Below, in pieces: positions 55,301 through 63,020 of a DNA stretch of 64,000 nucleotides. The notes beneath the pieces are model-generated. The model saw nothing but the letters and a program-made list of their open reading frames with translations. It had not been told where the DNA came from and did not search any database. This stretch comes from Myxococcales bacterium (GTDB taxonomy: Bacteria; Myxococcota_A; Bradymonadia; Bradymonadales; GCA-2716585): positions 31,412-95,411 of the forward strand of contig PBBL01000058.1 in the NCBI GenBank assembly GCA_002716585.1, given 5' to 3'. Position numbers and translations under genes: made by a program. Each line of letters opens with the position of its first letter. Position 1 is the stretch's first letter.

Positions 55301-55392
55301 AGGCGAACGACCGACTGATCGGCGCCATCACTGGCCCGCTCTCCTTCGTTGAGTGGGGGTCGGGTCCCTTTTCGGTTTTGTTTCGACGCCAT
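52378..55392 (-). CDS. ClpB/ClpA-like two-ring AAA+ protein with HEAT repeats and degenerate first ATPase
   Basis: A 1004-aa protein. Residues about 60-230 are HEAT-like repeats (ADANWKVRRSAVIAIGHS, LLDPDWRLRQDAATALGKIG) in place of the Clp N domain. ATPase domain 1 has Walker A GEAGVGKTA (about 315) but LYLTNVNDLPGAG where ClpB has LFIDELHTMVGAG, so the Asp-Glu needed for hydrolysis is missing. No long middle coiled coil is seen. Domain 2 has GPTGVGKTE (about 592) and ILLDEIEKAHP (about 660), both intact. The last 130 residues are helical, with VTFWDDPETARTRLLRL. GGAG precedes ATG 55392. Likely a specialised unfoldase or assembly factor. Confidence 0.88.
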   Translation of the reverse strand: MASKQNRKGTRPPLNEGERASDGADQSVVRLEGLIAELDGLNYDEDAERFDDIVAELVNYGDVMLPYLRECAYSLSYQERRAAVEALGQLGYEERKPIILKSLADANWKVRRSAVIAIGHSPFAEALEPMLGLLMDTHRELRVSLVETLGRMAYSEAAEALELTLLDPDWRLRQDAATALGKIGEARSFGPLMAALVDDDEDVRNAVAASLKLLIGKVSDADIRDQIRFLQDEERRTIQTNLEKDGHAKHLGRIVQELRHTISAAVDITELSSFGRVMTAEDQVDTLDRAFERDAEVENLHKILLKEGNNSVILVGEAGVGKTAIIHELARRVSEEGRYTVLETSTPELMVGTKYIGEWETKLRDLVEKIKKPRRVFLYLTNVNDLPGAGTTSSSKQNFVTLLAPYMRRGDITVVGESTSEALRTGIEKDLSIKRLFQNIKVDEPDRQTTLKVIRRQLEVLGEQSGVTLSAPAEVLDLLLDLSGTYYSTMAQPGRAVTVLRQVVGHVLEERGDSAEAIRLSSEDIIRGLARFTGLPELLLNDKLPLDTSEVEAFFERRVLGQGEAVQSIVDLITLIKAGLNDPSKPFGVFLFVGPTGVGKTEIAKALAEFIFGSPERLLRFDLSEYKEYESFEKLIGGTWRNREEGQLTSKVREQPFSVILLDEIEKAHPNIFDLFLQVFDDGRLTDARGRTADFRHTIIVMTSNIASAFSAGQVGFGEDSVGGMASAKGVMREVQRFFRPEFLNRIDRTVVFQPLSNATMRKIALRELGKVLLRSGLLRRRLIVDIDDSVVDYLMAQGFSQAMGARPLKRAVETRVLLPVAREIVSRGPDYSGDILKVRAAPTGRGGALEVHIDRVSSSFDTRRTELLEAGAAGLLRTDFAHLAKRPRSWRVARNHWSEASRRLDAFVARCELDSIEARIAEAEDEVSGVTFWDDPETARTRLLRLVRLKGLCDTVERLEGQREVLLEQLDKRSLRLDQWHTSFVTWLVELHLVYELADINLP

Positions 55393-56147
55393 GGATCTCC
55401 ATCATCGTATCGAACGGACGCTGCAAAGGGGGCCGGTCGCGCCGTGGCGACGACGCGCGGATCGGCTTGAGGTCCTTGTGGTGGGCGCGCTGAGGACTTC
55501 TTCTTGCTCTTCTTCGACTTCTTCTTTTTCTTCTTGCGCTTCTTCTTCGGCTTCTTCTTGGTGTCCTTCTCGCCGAAATACGCGTCGTAGGCGTAGTAGC
55601 CCCCAACGGAGGTCAGCGCACAAGCCCCCAGCAACAGGGTGAGCACCACGCCCACGATAATCCAGGTGCGCGACTTCTTTTGACCACCAGCGTCAGACGC
55701 CTCCGACGTCGGCCCACTCCCGGGCGTGCTGGGCGGCGCCGCGCCGCCACCACCCGTCGCGGGCGGGCTCGGAGAGGGCGACGGCGCCGCAGGCTGGGGG
55801 GGTGTGAACGCGGGCGGCTCGGGCGCCGGAGCGTTGGGGACCGGGCCGACGGAGACGTTCCAGGGGTCGTCAGCCGCGAGCGGCACAGGGGGCTGCTGCG
55901 GCTCAGGCGCGTTGTTCGCGATGATCTGGCTGATCTCGTTGCTGAGGTTGGCCTCCACGACGGTCGCCGCGCGCTGACGCCCAGACGCTCGCGGCGCGGG
56001 CGTCGGAGGCTCGGGCGGCGGGGGCGCCTCACCGCCAGCGGCCTCGCCGGGCCACCCCGAGGAGGGCTTGTTCGCGAAGCACACCGTGCAGTAGGCGACG
56101 GCTTCGTCGTCGATCGCGCTCTTACAGCTGGGACAGTGCAGTTTCAT
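55269..56147 (-). CDS. Zinc-ribbon membrane protein with poly-Lys tract
   Basis: A 292-aa protein: zinc ribbon CPSCKS...YCTVC at the N-terminus, a Pro/Ala-rich linker, one transmembrane helix (WIIVGVVLTLLLGACALTS) and a highly basic tail (KKKPKKKRKKKKKKSKKSKK). Its reading frame runs 124 bases into the ClpB-like gene, an unusually long overlap. A frame change in the Lys tract could end it at 55402, just before the ClpB start, so the C-terminus is uncertain. It shares its plan with the next upstream gene, and both may be regulators or anchors for the ClpB-like protein. Confidence 0.7.
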   Translation of the reverse strand: MKLHCPSCKSAIDDEAVAYCTVCFANKPSSGWPGEAAGGEAPPPPEPPTPAPRASGRQRAATVVEANLSNEISQIIANNAPEPQQPPVPLAADDPWNVSVGPVPNAPAPEPPAFTPPQPAAPSPSPSPPATGGGGAAPPSTPGSGPTSEASDAGGQKKSRTWIIVGVVLTLLLGACALTSVGGYYAYDAYFGEKDTKKKPKKKRKKKKKKSKKSKKKSSARPPQGPQADPRVVATARPAPFAASVRYDDGDPWRRNKTEKGPDPHSTKESGPVMAPISRSFALKGSSPSWMG

Positions 56148-56232
56148 GGCGTGTTGGTGCAGAGTTCTTGTTCATCCAGGACATCGACGGGCGCTGAAGG
56201 CACACCGGCGCGCTCCACCAACACCCTCGCGC

Positions 56233-57171
56233 TCATTCTCCTTCAGCGGCCGCCCCATCGTCGTCGTCAGCGGCTTCGCTCTCATCAACGACCTCGGTGT
56301 CACCCGAGCTGGTGACCGCCTCGAACACGCCGCTGGACCACGCCGCGTAGCCTCCCACGCTGAGCGGGCAGCAGCACAACAGCAACACGGCGACCCCCCC
56401 GCCGACGATCATGAGGGTCTTCTTGCCCCCTCCATCGCTGCTCGAGTTCGACACGGGCGGCGCCGCCCCGGACGACGGTGGCGGCGGCGCCACCCCCGCG
56501 GGCTGAGGCGGCGGCGCGACGCTGGCCGAAGGTGGCGGGGCCGGAGCAGGTTGAGGCGAGGGCGCCGAGGAACCCCAATCACCCTGCGCTCCCCCTGCGG
56601 CGGCGCCCCAGTCATCCCCTCCCGCTGGCTCGGACGCGGCCTCCACCGGGAGCGTCCCGGTGGAGGCGCCTGAGCTGGCAGGCTGCTCGTTCTCCAGCGT
56701 CAGCCCCGAGGAGCGCCCATCCACCAACGCGTCCAGATCACCCACCTCGGAGAGGTCGAGGAGCTGGGTCGGCTCGTTGGCCTTGGCTGGCCCGGGGATC
56801 ACCACGCCGCCCACGGGGACCTGCGCCTCCTCCCTGGCTCGCTTCGCGGCCGCCTCAGCCTCATCACGGGCGTCGAGGGCGGCGAACTCGGGGTGCGCCT
56901 TGAGCATGTCCTCGTAGTTGAGCGCCTCGGTGGGGGCGATGCCGTCGTCAGGCGCCTCCTCGCCAGGCTCCGTCACCTGCTCGGCCACGATCGCGTCGTG
57001 CGCGTCCCGGTCCTTGCGAAGGAGCTCATCGAGGCTGGGGATCGCCTGGGTCTTCATCTCGTTGGAGAGGCCCAGCGACTCGGGGAGCATGGGCGTCCCA
57101 CAGGACTCACACACCTGCTTGGACACCGGGTTGGCGTGTCCGCAGTTGAAACATTTGCTCGTGTCTGCCAA
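56233..57171 (-). CDS. Zinc-ribbon membrane protein
   Basis: A 312-aa protein. The N-terminal ribbon is CFNCGHANPVSKQVCESCG; a long Asp/Glu/Ala- and Pro/Ser/Gly-rich linker with a helical stretch (TEALNYEDMLKAHPEFAAL) follows, then one transmembrane helix (TLMIVGGGVAVLLLCCCPLS) and an acidic tail. TTG 57171 is chosen as start because GGAGG lies six bases upstream and MADTSKCFNCG gives a ribbon at the very N-terminus; an ATG at 57228 lacks a ribosome site. Same architecture as the next gene downstream. Confidence 0.78.
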   Translation of the reverse strand: MADTSKCFNCGHANPVSKQVCESCGTPMLPESLGLSNEMKTQAIPSLDELLRKDRDAHDAIVAEQVTEPGEEAPDDGIAPTEALNYEDMLKAHPEFAALDARDEAEAAAKRAREEAQVPVGGVVIPGPAKANEPTQLLDLSEVGDLDALVDGRSSGLTLENEQPASSGASTGTLPVEAASEPAGGDDWGAAAGGAQGDWGSSAPSPQPAPAPPPSASVAPPPQPAGVAPPPPSSGAAPPVSNSSSDGGGKKTLMIVGGGVAVLLLCCCPLSVGGYAAWSSGVFEAVTSSGDTEVVDESEAADDDDGAAAEGE

Positions 57172-57424
57172 GAGTGCCTCCAGGATAGGGAGCGTCTCGA
57201 CCTGTAGAGGGCTCGCAGAGAGGCGCACACAGGCCGTTGACCGTACTCTAGCGCGGCTGGCGCTATCTCGTCCAACCCTTCACATAGCCCACATCATCCC
57301 CACCGCGCAAGCAGTCCCGGTCGTCAACGGCGATCCTCACCGGGCTCGTTGCAACCACGCCCGGAATGACGGATGCTACCCCCTGGAGCATGACGCCCCG
57401 TAACCGCCGCGCCCACACACACTG

Positions 57425-58123
57425 ATGAGCCACCGACACACACATTATATAGGACCGCTGCTCGCAGGCCTCCTCACGTTGGGGTCGCTGACGCTCCTCT
57501 CCGCCGCGCCGCGCTCGGAGACCATCGTCCTCATCCGCGACGCCATCCCCCTCAAGGAGGGGGTTGAGCTGGAGTTCGCGGTCGATCAGCGCAAAGACTT
57601 TGTCGATACCTACACCATGACGCTCCACCTCGACCAGATCGAGCACAACCCCCGCGGCGAGGTGACCGGGGCGCGCTTGTCGTGGCAGGTGTCGGAGGCG
57701 ACCAAGCATCGGAATTACAAGGCCAACGGGGAGCTGACGACGACCGCGCTGCTCACCGGCAGGATGCTCAACTGCACCTGGCTCGGGGGGCAGAAGGCGT
57801 CGCCGCGAGACACCTTCGCGTGGCTGAGCCGCGACGCCTGCGAGGAGGCGCTGCACCGCGGCGAGACCCGCTTCGCCGTGGACGCGACGCTCGCCTCAGG
57901 GCGACCGATGCGCTTTCAACGGGTCCGCCACGTGCAACACCCGGTGACGCTCCATGGCCGCGCCGCGCAGCTCAACGCCATGGAGCTGCGCTCCGAGCGG
58001 GGCGACACCCTGGTCGTCCTGGCCGACTGCAACAACCCGCTCATCGTCGAGACGGAGATCCTCGGCCTCGCCAGCTGGCGGCTCGACAAGGTGAGCGCCC
58101 CCAGCAAGGCCGAGGGGCCATGA
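57425..58123 (+). CDS. Secreted hypothetical protein
   Basis: A 232-aa protein with an N-terminal hydrophobic segment (GPLLAGLLTLGSLTLLSAAP) that looks like a signal peptide. The mature part is strand-rich with two or three Cys (NCTWLGG, RDACEEA, ADCNNP) and no recognised motif. ThiD follows with a four-base overlap, so translation is coupled. No specific function. Confidence 0.7.
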   Translation: MSHRHTHYIGPLLAGLLTLGSLTLLSAAPRSETIVLIRDAIPLKEGVELEFAVDQRKDFVDTYTMTLHLDQIEHNPRGEVTGARLSWQVSEATKHRNYKANGELTTTALLTGRMLNCTWLGGQKASPRDTFAWLSRDACEEALHRGETRFAVDATLASGRPMRFQRVRHVQHPVTLHGRAAQLNAMELRSERGDTLVVLADCNNPLIVETEILGLASWRLDKVSAPSKAEGP

Positions 58124-58953
58124 CCACCCCTCGCCCGAGCCTGCTGACGATCGCAGGCGCCGACCCCAGCTCAGGCGCCGGGATTGGCGCGGACATGGCG
58201 GTCATGCGCGACTGGGGATACCACGCGACCTCGGTCATCACCGCGGTCATCGCCCAGGACACGACCGGCGTGCGCGCCTTCTGGCCCACCACGCGCGAGC
58301 AGGTGGACGCGCAGCTCACCTGCATCCTGGGCGACATCCCGCCCGCGGGCGTCAAGCTGGGCGTGCTCGCCTCCCCCGCCACCGTCGAGGTCGTCGCCCA
58401 CCACCTCGCCGCGCAGGGCAGGTCGCTCCCGGTCATCCTCGATCCCGTGCTCGCCAGCGGTCAGAACGACGCGACGCTGGGAGGTCGCGCGGTCGCCGCC
58501 GCCCTGACGCGGTGGCTCCTCCCCCACGTCACCCTGCTGACCCCCAACGCGCCAGAGGCCAGCGTCCTGACCGGCCTGCCAGTCCGAGATCGTGACGAAC
58601 AGCTTCAGGCGAGCCTTCGGCTGGTCGAGATGGGCGCCTCGGCGGTGCTGCTCAAGGGGGGGCACCTGGACGGCGCGCCGGGGGATCTCCTCGTCCACTC
58701 GGTCCAGGGGGGGCGCCCTCGCCAACGGTGGTTTCCGGTGGAGCAGACCTACCCCTACGCGGTGCGGGGGACGGGGTGCCACCTGGCGACGGCGCTCTGC
58801 GCCGCCCTGGCCTCCGGGCTCGACATGGAGCCCGCCGTCGCCCGGGCGCGCGCCTACCTCGACCGCCACTGGCGCGACCGCGCTGAAGCGCTGGGGCGCG
58901 GCGCGCGCGTCTTCGTGCACGCCGCCGAGCGGCGCCCCTGGGAGCCGTCATGA
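58120..58953 (+). CDS. thiD: Hydroxymethylpyrimidine (phosphomethylpyrimidine) kinase
   Basis: A 277-aa ribokinase-like enzyme of thiamine synthesis and salvage. Family landmarks: TIAGADPSSGAGIGADM at the N-terminus, SVITAVIAQDTTGV, DPVLASGQ, LLTPNAPEASVLTG and the anion-hole GTGCHLATALCAALASG near the end. Other thi genes are not visible here. ATG 58120 overlaps the preceding stop (ATGA) and the rhomboid gene overlaps at the other end. Confidence 0.93.
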   Translation: MTTPRPSLLTIAGADPSSGAGIGADMAVMRDWGYHATSVITAVIAQDTTGVRAFWPTTREQVDAQLTCILGDIPPAGVKLGVLASPATVEVVAHHLAAQGRSLPVILDPVLASGQNDATLGGRAVAAALTRWLLPHVTLLTPNAPEASVLTGLPVRDRDEQLQASLRLVEMGASAVLLKGGHLDGAPGDLLVHSVQGGRPRQRWFPVEQTYPYAVRGTGCHLATALCAALASGLDMEPAVARARAYLDRHWRDRAEALGRGARVFVHAAERRPWEPS

Positions 58954-59735
58954 GCGCAACACCTGCGGAGCGCGAGCCGCGCTGGATGGCGAGCGCGGGG
59001 ATCGCGGCCTCGCTCATCGTCGCCCACCTCGGCGCGCTCAGCCTGGCGAGCCGCATGGAGGGCGAGGTGGCGATGGCGGGCGGCGCGGTGATGACGGGGT
59101 TGGAGGCGGCGCTGCTGTTTGGAGCGAAGATCGACGCGCTGGTGTGGCGGGGCGAGGTGTGGCGGCTGCTCTCCTCAAGCTGGCTGCATCAAGGGTGGCT
59201 GCACCTGGGGTTCAACCTGTTCGCGCTGGGGCTGGTGGGGCCGCGGGTGGAGCGCTCGGTGAAGGGGCGCGGGGTGCTCCTGGTGTTCGTGGGGAGCGCG
59301 CTCGGCGGGGCGCTGATGAGCGCGCTGGTGACCGACGGGCCGTCCGTGGGGGCGTCCGGGGCGGCGTTTGGCCTCGTGGGGGCGTTGGCGGTGATCCGCG
59401 TCGTGTGGAGGGAGGAGGTCCACGGCGCCCTCGCGGCGATGTTGCTGCCGTGGCTCGTCTTGAACGTGGTCTGGGGGCTGATGCCAGGGCTGCACCTGGA
59501 CAACGCGGCGCACGCGGGCGGCGCGCTGGTCGGCGGGTTGCTGACGGCGGCGCTCCCCTCCGGCGAGGGGGGGCCTGGATGGCGACGCGCGGCGCTCAAC
59601 GGCGGCGCCTGGGTCGCAGCGGCGTGGGTGCTGTATGCGGCGGTGAGCCTGGCGCGTCAGGTGGCCATCTGCAGCGCCAGTGGAGCAACGTTCTACCAAT
59701 GTCACCCCCCCGCGGCGCTCGGTCTGGGGGGTTAG
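58950..59735 (+). CDS. Rhomboid-family intramembrane serine protease
   Basis: A 261-aa polytopic protein. The rhomboid signature is complete: HLGFNLFALG, GPSVGASGAAFGLVGAL with the catalytic Ser in GASG, and NAAHAGGALVGGLL with the catalytic His. About six to seven helices are expected. It would cleave transmembrane substrates; no substrate is evident. It overlaps thiD by four bases. Confidence 0.9.
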   Translation: MSATPAEREPRWMASAGIAASLIVAHLGALSLASRMEGEVAMAGGAVMTGLEAALLFGAKIDALVWRGEVWRLLSSSWLHQGWLHLGFNLFALGLVGPRVERSVKGRGVLLVFVGSALGGALMSALVTDGPSVGASGAAFGLVGALAVIRVVWREEVHGALAAMLLPWLVLNVVWGLMPGLHLDNAAHAGGALVGGLLTAALPSGEGGPGWRRAALNGGAWVAAAWVLYAAVSLARQVAICSASGATFYQCHPPAALGLGG

Positions 59736-59856
59736 GGACCTTCTTGCCTGAAGGGCGATCGGGTGATATCAAAACCCGTTGCCCGGCTCGGGGCCGCGAC
59801 GGTCGACGTGGGTCGCCGACGCGCGGCGCTTCGGCGAGGCGAGTTCGGCATGGCCG

Positions 59857-59884
59857 TTGCATTGAAGCACGCCGTCCGTAGGAT
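59857..59884 (+). promoter_or_regulatory. Candidate ugd promoter
   Basis: TTGCAT (59857-59862) and TAGGAT (59879-59884) are 16 bases apart, about 55 bases upstream of the start codon. Confidence 0.4.
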
Positions 59885-59938
59885 GCCCACGTGACGCAAC
59901 GCGTGGGTTGAGACGCAGCGTGTAGGAGATGGTACGCA

Positions 59939-61261
59939 ATGAAGATATGTGTTGTAGGTTCGGGTTACGTGGGTCTGGTCGCGGGTGCGTGCTTCGCAGG
60001 CACGGGCAACACGGTCACGTGCGTCGACATCAACGAGGACAAGGTGAAGATGCTGCAGGACAGCATCATGCCGATCTACGAGCCGGGGCTGGAGGAGCTG
60101 GTGCGCTCCAACCAGGCCAACGGCCGCCTGACGTTCACGACCGCGGGCAGCGAGGCGATCCGCAACTCCGACGTGGTGTTCATCGCCGTGGGGACCCCTC
60201 CGGGGGAAGACGGCTCGGCGGATCTGCAGCACGTGCTGGCGGTGGCTGAGGACATCGGCCGGAACATGAACGCCTACAAGGTGGTCGTGGTCAAGAGCAC
60301 GGTCCCGGTCGGGACGTGCGACCGCGTCCACGCCACGATCGCGAGCCAGACGGACGAGGAGTTCGACGTGGTGAGCAACCCGGAGTTCCTCAAGGAGGGC
60401 GCGGCGCTCAACGACTTCCTCCACCCGGACCGTGTCGTGGTCGGGACCCCCTCGGAGCGCGCTCGCGCGGTGATGGGGGAGCTGTACGCGCCGTTCATGC
60501 GCAAGAAGAACCGCATGATCTACATGGACACGCGCAGCAGCGAGATGACCAAGTACGCCTCCAACGCCATGTTGGCGACCAAGATCTCGTTCATCAACGA
60601 GATCGCCAACCTGTGCGAGAAGGTGGGCGCGGACGTCGAGAACGTCCGGCTGGGGATGTCGGCCGATGAGCGCATCGGCCCGCACTTCATCTTCCCCGGC
60701 TGCGGCTACGGCGGCTCCTGCTTCCCGAAGGACATCAAGGCGCTGGTCGGCACCGCGGGGCAGTACGGGGCCAGGATGCAGATCCTGGAGGCGGTCGAGA
60801 GCGTCAACGCGAGGCAGAAGGCGCGTCTGGTCGACCACGTGCTCAACGAGCTGGGCTCGGATCTGACGGGGCGCACGATCGCGGTCTGGGGGCTGGCCTT
60901 CAAGCCCAAGACCGACGACATGCGTGAGGCGCCCAGCGCGGTCACCATCCAGCGCCTGCTCGCCGCGGGCGCGTCGGTCCGAGGCACCGACCCGGTCGCC
61001 ATGGAGACCGCCGCGGCGGAGTTCGAGGGGCTCGACGGCCTGGAGCTGGTCGCCAACGAGTACGACGCCATCGACGGCGCCGACGCGCTGATCGTCTGCA
61101 CGGAGTGGAACCAGTACCGCAACCCCAACTTCGACCGCGTCAAGGAGCTGCTCAACACGCCGCTCATCGTGGACGGGCGCAACATCTTCAGCCTGGATCG
61201 GATGGCGCGCATGGGCTTCACCTATTACGGCATTGGCCGCTCAATTCGACCGGAGCGATGA
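59939..61261 (+). CDS. ugd: UDP-glucose 6-dehydrogenase
   Basis: A 440-aa enzyme that oxidises UDP-glucose to UDP-glucuronate for polysaccharide synthesis. NAD site GSGYVGLVAGACFA, VSNPEFLKEGAALNDF, TKYASNAMLATKISF, catalytic Cys in FPGCGYGGSCFPKD, and WGLAFKPKTDDMREAPS are all in place. The next gene overlaps its stop by four bases. Confidence 0.95.
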   Translation: MKICVVGSGYVGLVAGACFAGTGNTVTCVDINEDKVKMLQDSIMPIYEPGLEELVRSNQANGRLTFTTAGSEAIRNSDVVFIAVGTPPGEDGSADLQHVLAVAEDIGRNMNAYKVVVVKSTVPVGTCDRVHATIASQTDEEFDVVSNPEFLKEGAALNDFLHPDRVVVGTPSERARAVMGELYAPFMRKKNRMIYMDTRSSEMTKYASNAMLATKISFINEIANLCEKVGADVENVRLGMSADERIGPHFIFPGCGYGGSCFPKDIKALVGTAGQYGARMQILEAVESVNARQKARLVDHVLNELGSDLTGRTIAVWGLAFKPKTDDMREAPSAVTIQRLLAAGASVRGTDPVAMETAAAEFEGLDGLELVANEYDAIDGADALIVCTEWNQYRNPNFDRVKELLNTPLIVDGRNIFSLDRMARMGFTYYGIGRSIRPER

Positions 61262-62724
61262 CCCGACACACGCCGACCCCCCATCGTACCGCCGCCCTCC
61301 TCGTGACGCTCATCGCCTTGTCGATGAGCGCGCCCTTGTCAGCTCAAGAGCCCTCCGAGGAGGGAGCGCCCACCGAACCGCTGGGTTACCTGGGCCTGGA
61401 GCTTGGGATCGGCCAGATCGACGAGGACATCTTCTTCGCGACGACCGCGACCGCGGCCTTCGAGTTCGAGGTCAGCAAGGTCGCCTGCCGGGGCTGGTTC
61501 CCCGAGCTGGGGTCGGACCCACCAGACGACTGCGTCTCGCCGCTTCGCCTGGCGGCGCAGCTGCCGATGCGCCTGCGGATCGGCGATCGGGACCCCCAGG
61601 ACGACGCGCTGATCCGCGCCGAGGACTGGGACGAGGCGGCCGAGTTCATGCGGGTGGTGCGCCTGGCGGAGTATGGCGTCCCTGAAGACCCGCTGTACGC
61701 CCGCGCCGGTGAGCTGTCCGGGGTGATCCTGGGCCACGGCACGATCATGAACCGCTACTACAACGTGATCGACGTCGATCACTACCAGCTGGGGATCAAC
61801 AGCAACGTCAACTCGCGCTACGGCGGGGCGCAGCTGATGCTGGACAACGTCGCCGACCCGACCGTCTTTGGGGGCCGGGTCTACGTCCAGCCCGTCGAGC
61901 TGGCCTCGCCGGGGTCCTGGTGGTCCCGCTACACGGTGGGGGCGACGATGGTGCTGGACATCCACGCGCCGCTGACGTTCGAGCGCGTGGACGCGAGCGT
62001 GGATCTGAACCAGCCCAACCGGGTCGATGACCAGAACAACCTGATCGCGCGCACCAGCTCGGTGACCGGGGTGGTGGGGATCGACAACGCGCTTGAGCTG
62101 GTGAAGACGGAGCTGGTCGACTTCACGCCCTACCTCGATCTGAACGCGCACCTCGACGGCGACCCGGGGCTCCACCTGGGGGCGCTGGTGGACATCCGGG
62201 CCAGCGAGGACTTTCGCCTCAAGCCCCGCATGGAGGTGCGCTGGCTCGGTCGGCAGTACCTGCCGGAGTACTTCGGGAGCCTCTACGAGGTGGAGCGCGA
62301 CGCCTTCTTCGCCTGGAACGGCGCCGAGCGCCCCAAGCTCAAGGTGCTGCGCGACGAGCTGGACACGGGGGTGGCGTACGGCGGCGCCGGTGAGCTGACG
62401 ATGGTGCTCTGGCAGCGCGCCGAGCTGACGCTCGGCTACGCGGATCACGAAGGCCCCAACAACACGAGCGCGCTGGCGAGGCTGCGGGTGCGCCGGGTGG
62501 GCCCGGCGAACCTGGGGCTGTATTACCGGCAGGTGGGGTTCAACGGGATGGACGACCTGCTGGAGTTCGACAACGCGCTGTTGGTGACCGAGGTCCGCTA
62601 CCCCGTGGTCGACTGGCTGTACCTGTTGGGTCAGTACGGTCGCCAGTGGCGCTTGCAGCAATCGGGCCGTTATGAAACAGTCCACGACTGGCAGATCGGA
62701 GCAGGGTCGGCGGTGACCTTCTGA
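61258..62724 (+). CDS. Probable outer-membrane beta-barrel protein
   Basis: A 488-aa protein with a signal peptide (residues 1-29, ending PLSAQ). The mature part is dominated by amphipathic strands with aromatic residues (LGYLGLELGIGQIDEDIFF, YYRQVGFNGMDDLLEF) and ends GAGSAVTF, an aromatic terminal residue as seen in outer-membrane proteins. It could be a barrel or porin-like sugar channel. Overlap with ugd by four bases suggests a link with surface polysaccharide, but this is only context. Confidence 0.72.
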   Translation: MTRHTPTPHRTAALLVTLIALSMSAPLSAQEPSEEGAPTEPLGYLGLELGIGQIDEDIFFATTATAAFEFEVSKVACRGWFPELGSDPPDDCVSPLRLAAQLPMRLRIGDRDPQDDALIRAEDWDEAAEFMRVVRLAEYGVPEDPLYARAGELSGVILGHGTIMNRYYNVIDVDHYQLGINSNVNSRYGGAQLMLDNVADPTVFGGRVYVQPVELASPGSWWSRYTVGATMVLDIHAPLTFERVDASVDLNQPNRVDDQNNLIARTSSVTGVVGIDNALELVKTELVDFTPYLDLNAHLDGDPGLHLGALVDIRASEDFRLKPRMEVRWLGRQYLPEYFGSLYEVERDAFFAWNGAERPKLKVLRDELDTGVAYGGAGELTMVLWQRAELTLGYADHEGPNNTSALARLRVRRVGPANLGLYYRQVGFNGMDDLLEFDNALLVTEVRYPVVDWLYLLGQYGRQWRLQQSGRYETVHDWQIGAGSAVTF

Positions 62725-62775
62725 AGGCGCCGTGGTCTCCCGCGGGGGTTCGAGACGCGCGTCAGGGTGTCGAAC

Positions 62776-62804
62776 TTGACAAGGCGGTCAGGCCAGCGTA
62801 ACAC
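62776..62804 (+). promoter_or_regulatory. Candidate promoter of the FHA gene
   Basis: TTGACA (62776-62781) is a perfect -35; TAACAC (62799-62804) lies 17 bases away. The leader would be about 210 bases long. Confidence 0.45.
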
Positions 62805-63020
62805 TTACGAGGCATCAAAGCGGGCGGAGCAACCTCATCAGGGTCGTGTTAACGGGCTTCGGTATCAGGTGAGGGGCTCATGGTGCAGCACAGAACGCTC
62901 ACCAACAGCAGCCACCTCAGCGACGCTCTACCTCGTATGAACTCAAACACCTTCGGACGTCGATGATCAGCCGGGAGGCTGGGTTGACCAGGCGTCGCAG
63001 CACCTGAGGAGACGAACGGC

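Noticed and set aside
62725..62775. A tRNA-like GGGGTTCGAGAC segment after the outer-membrane gene
   Set aside because: Only a T-arm-like string is present; no matching acceptor, D or anticodon arms can be drawn.
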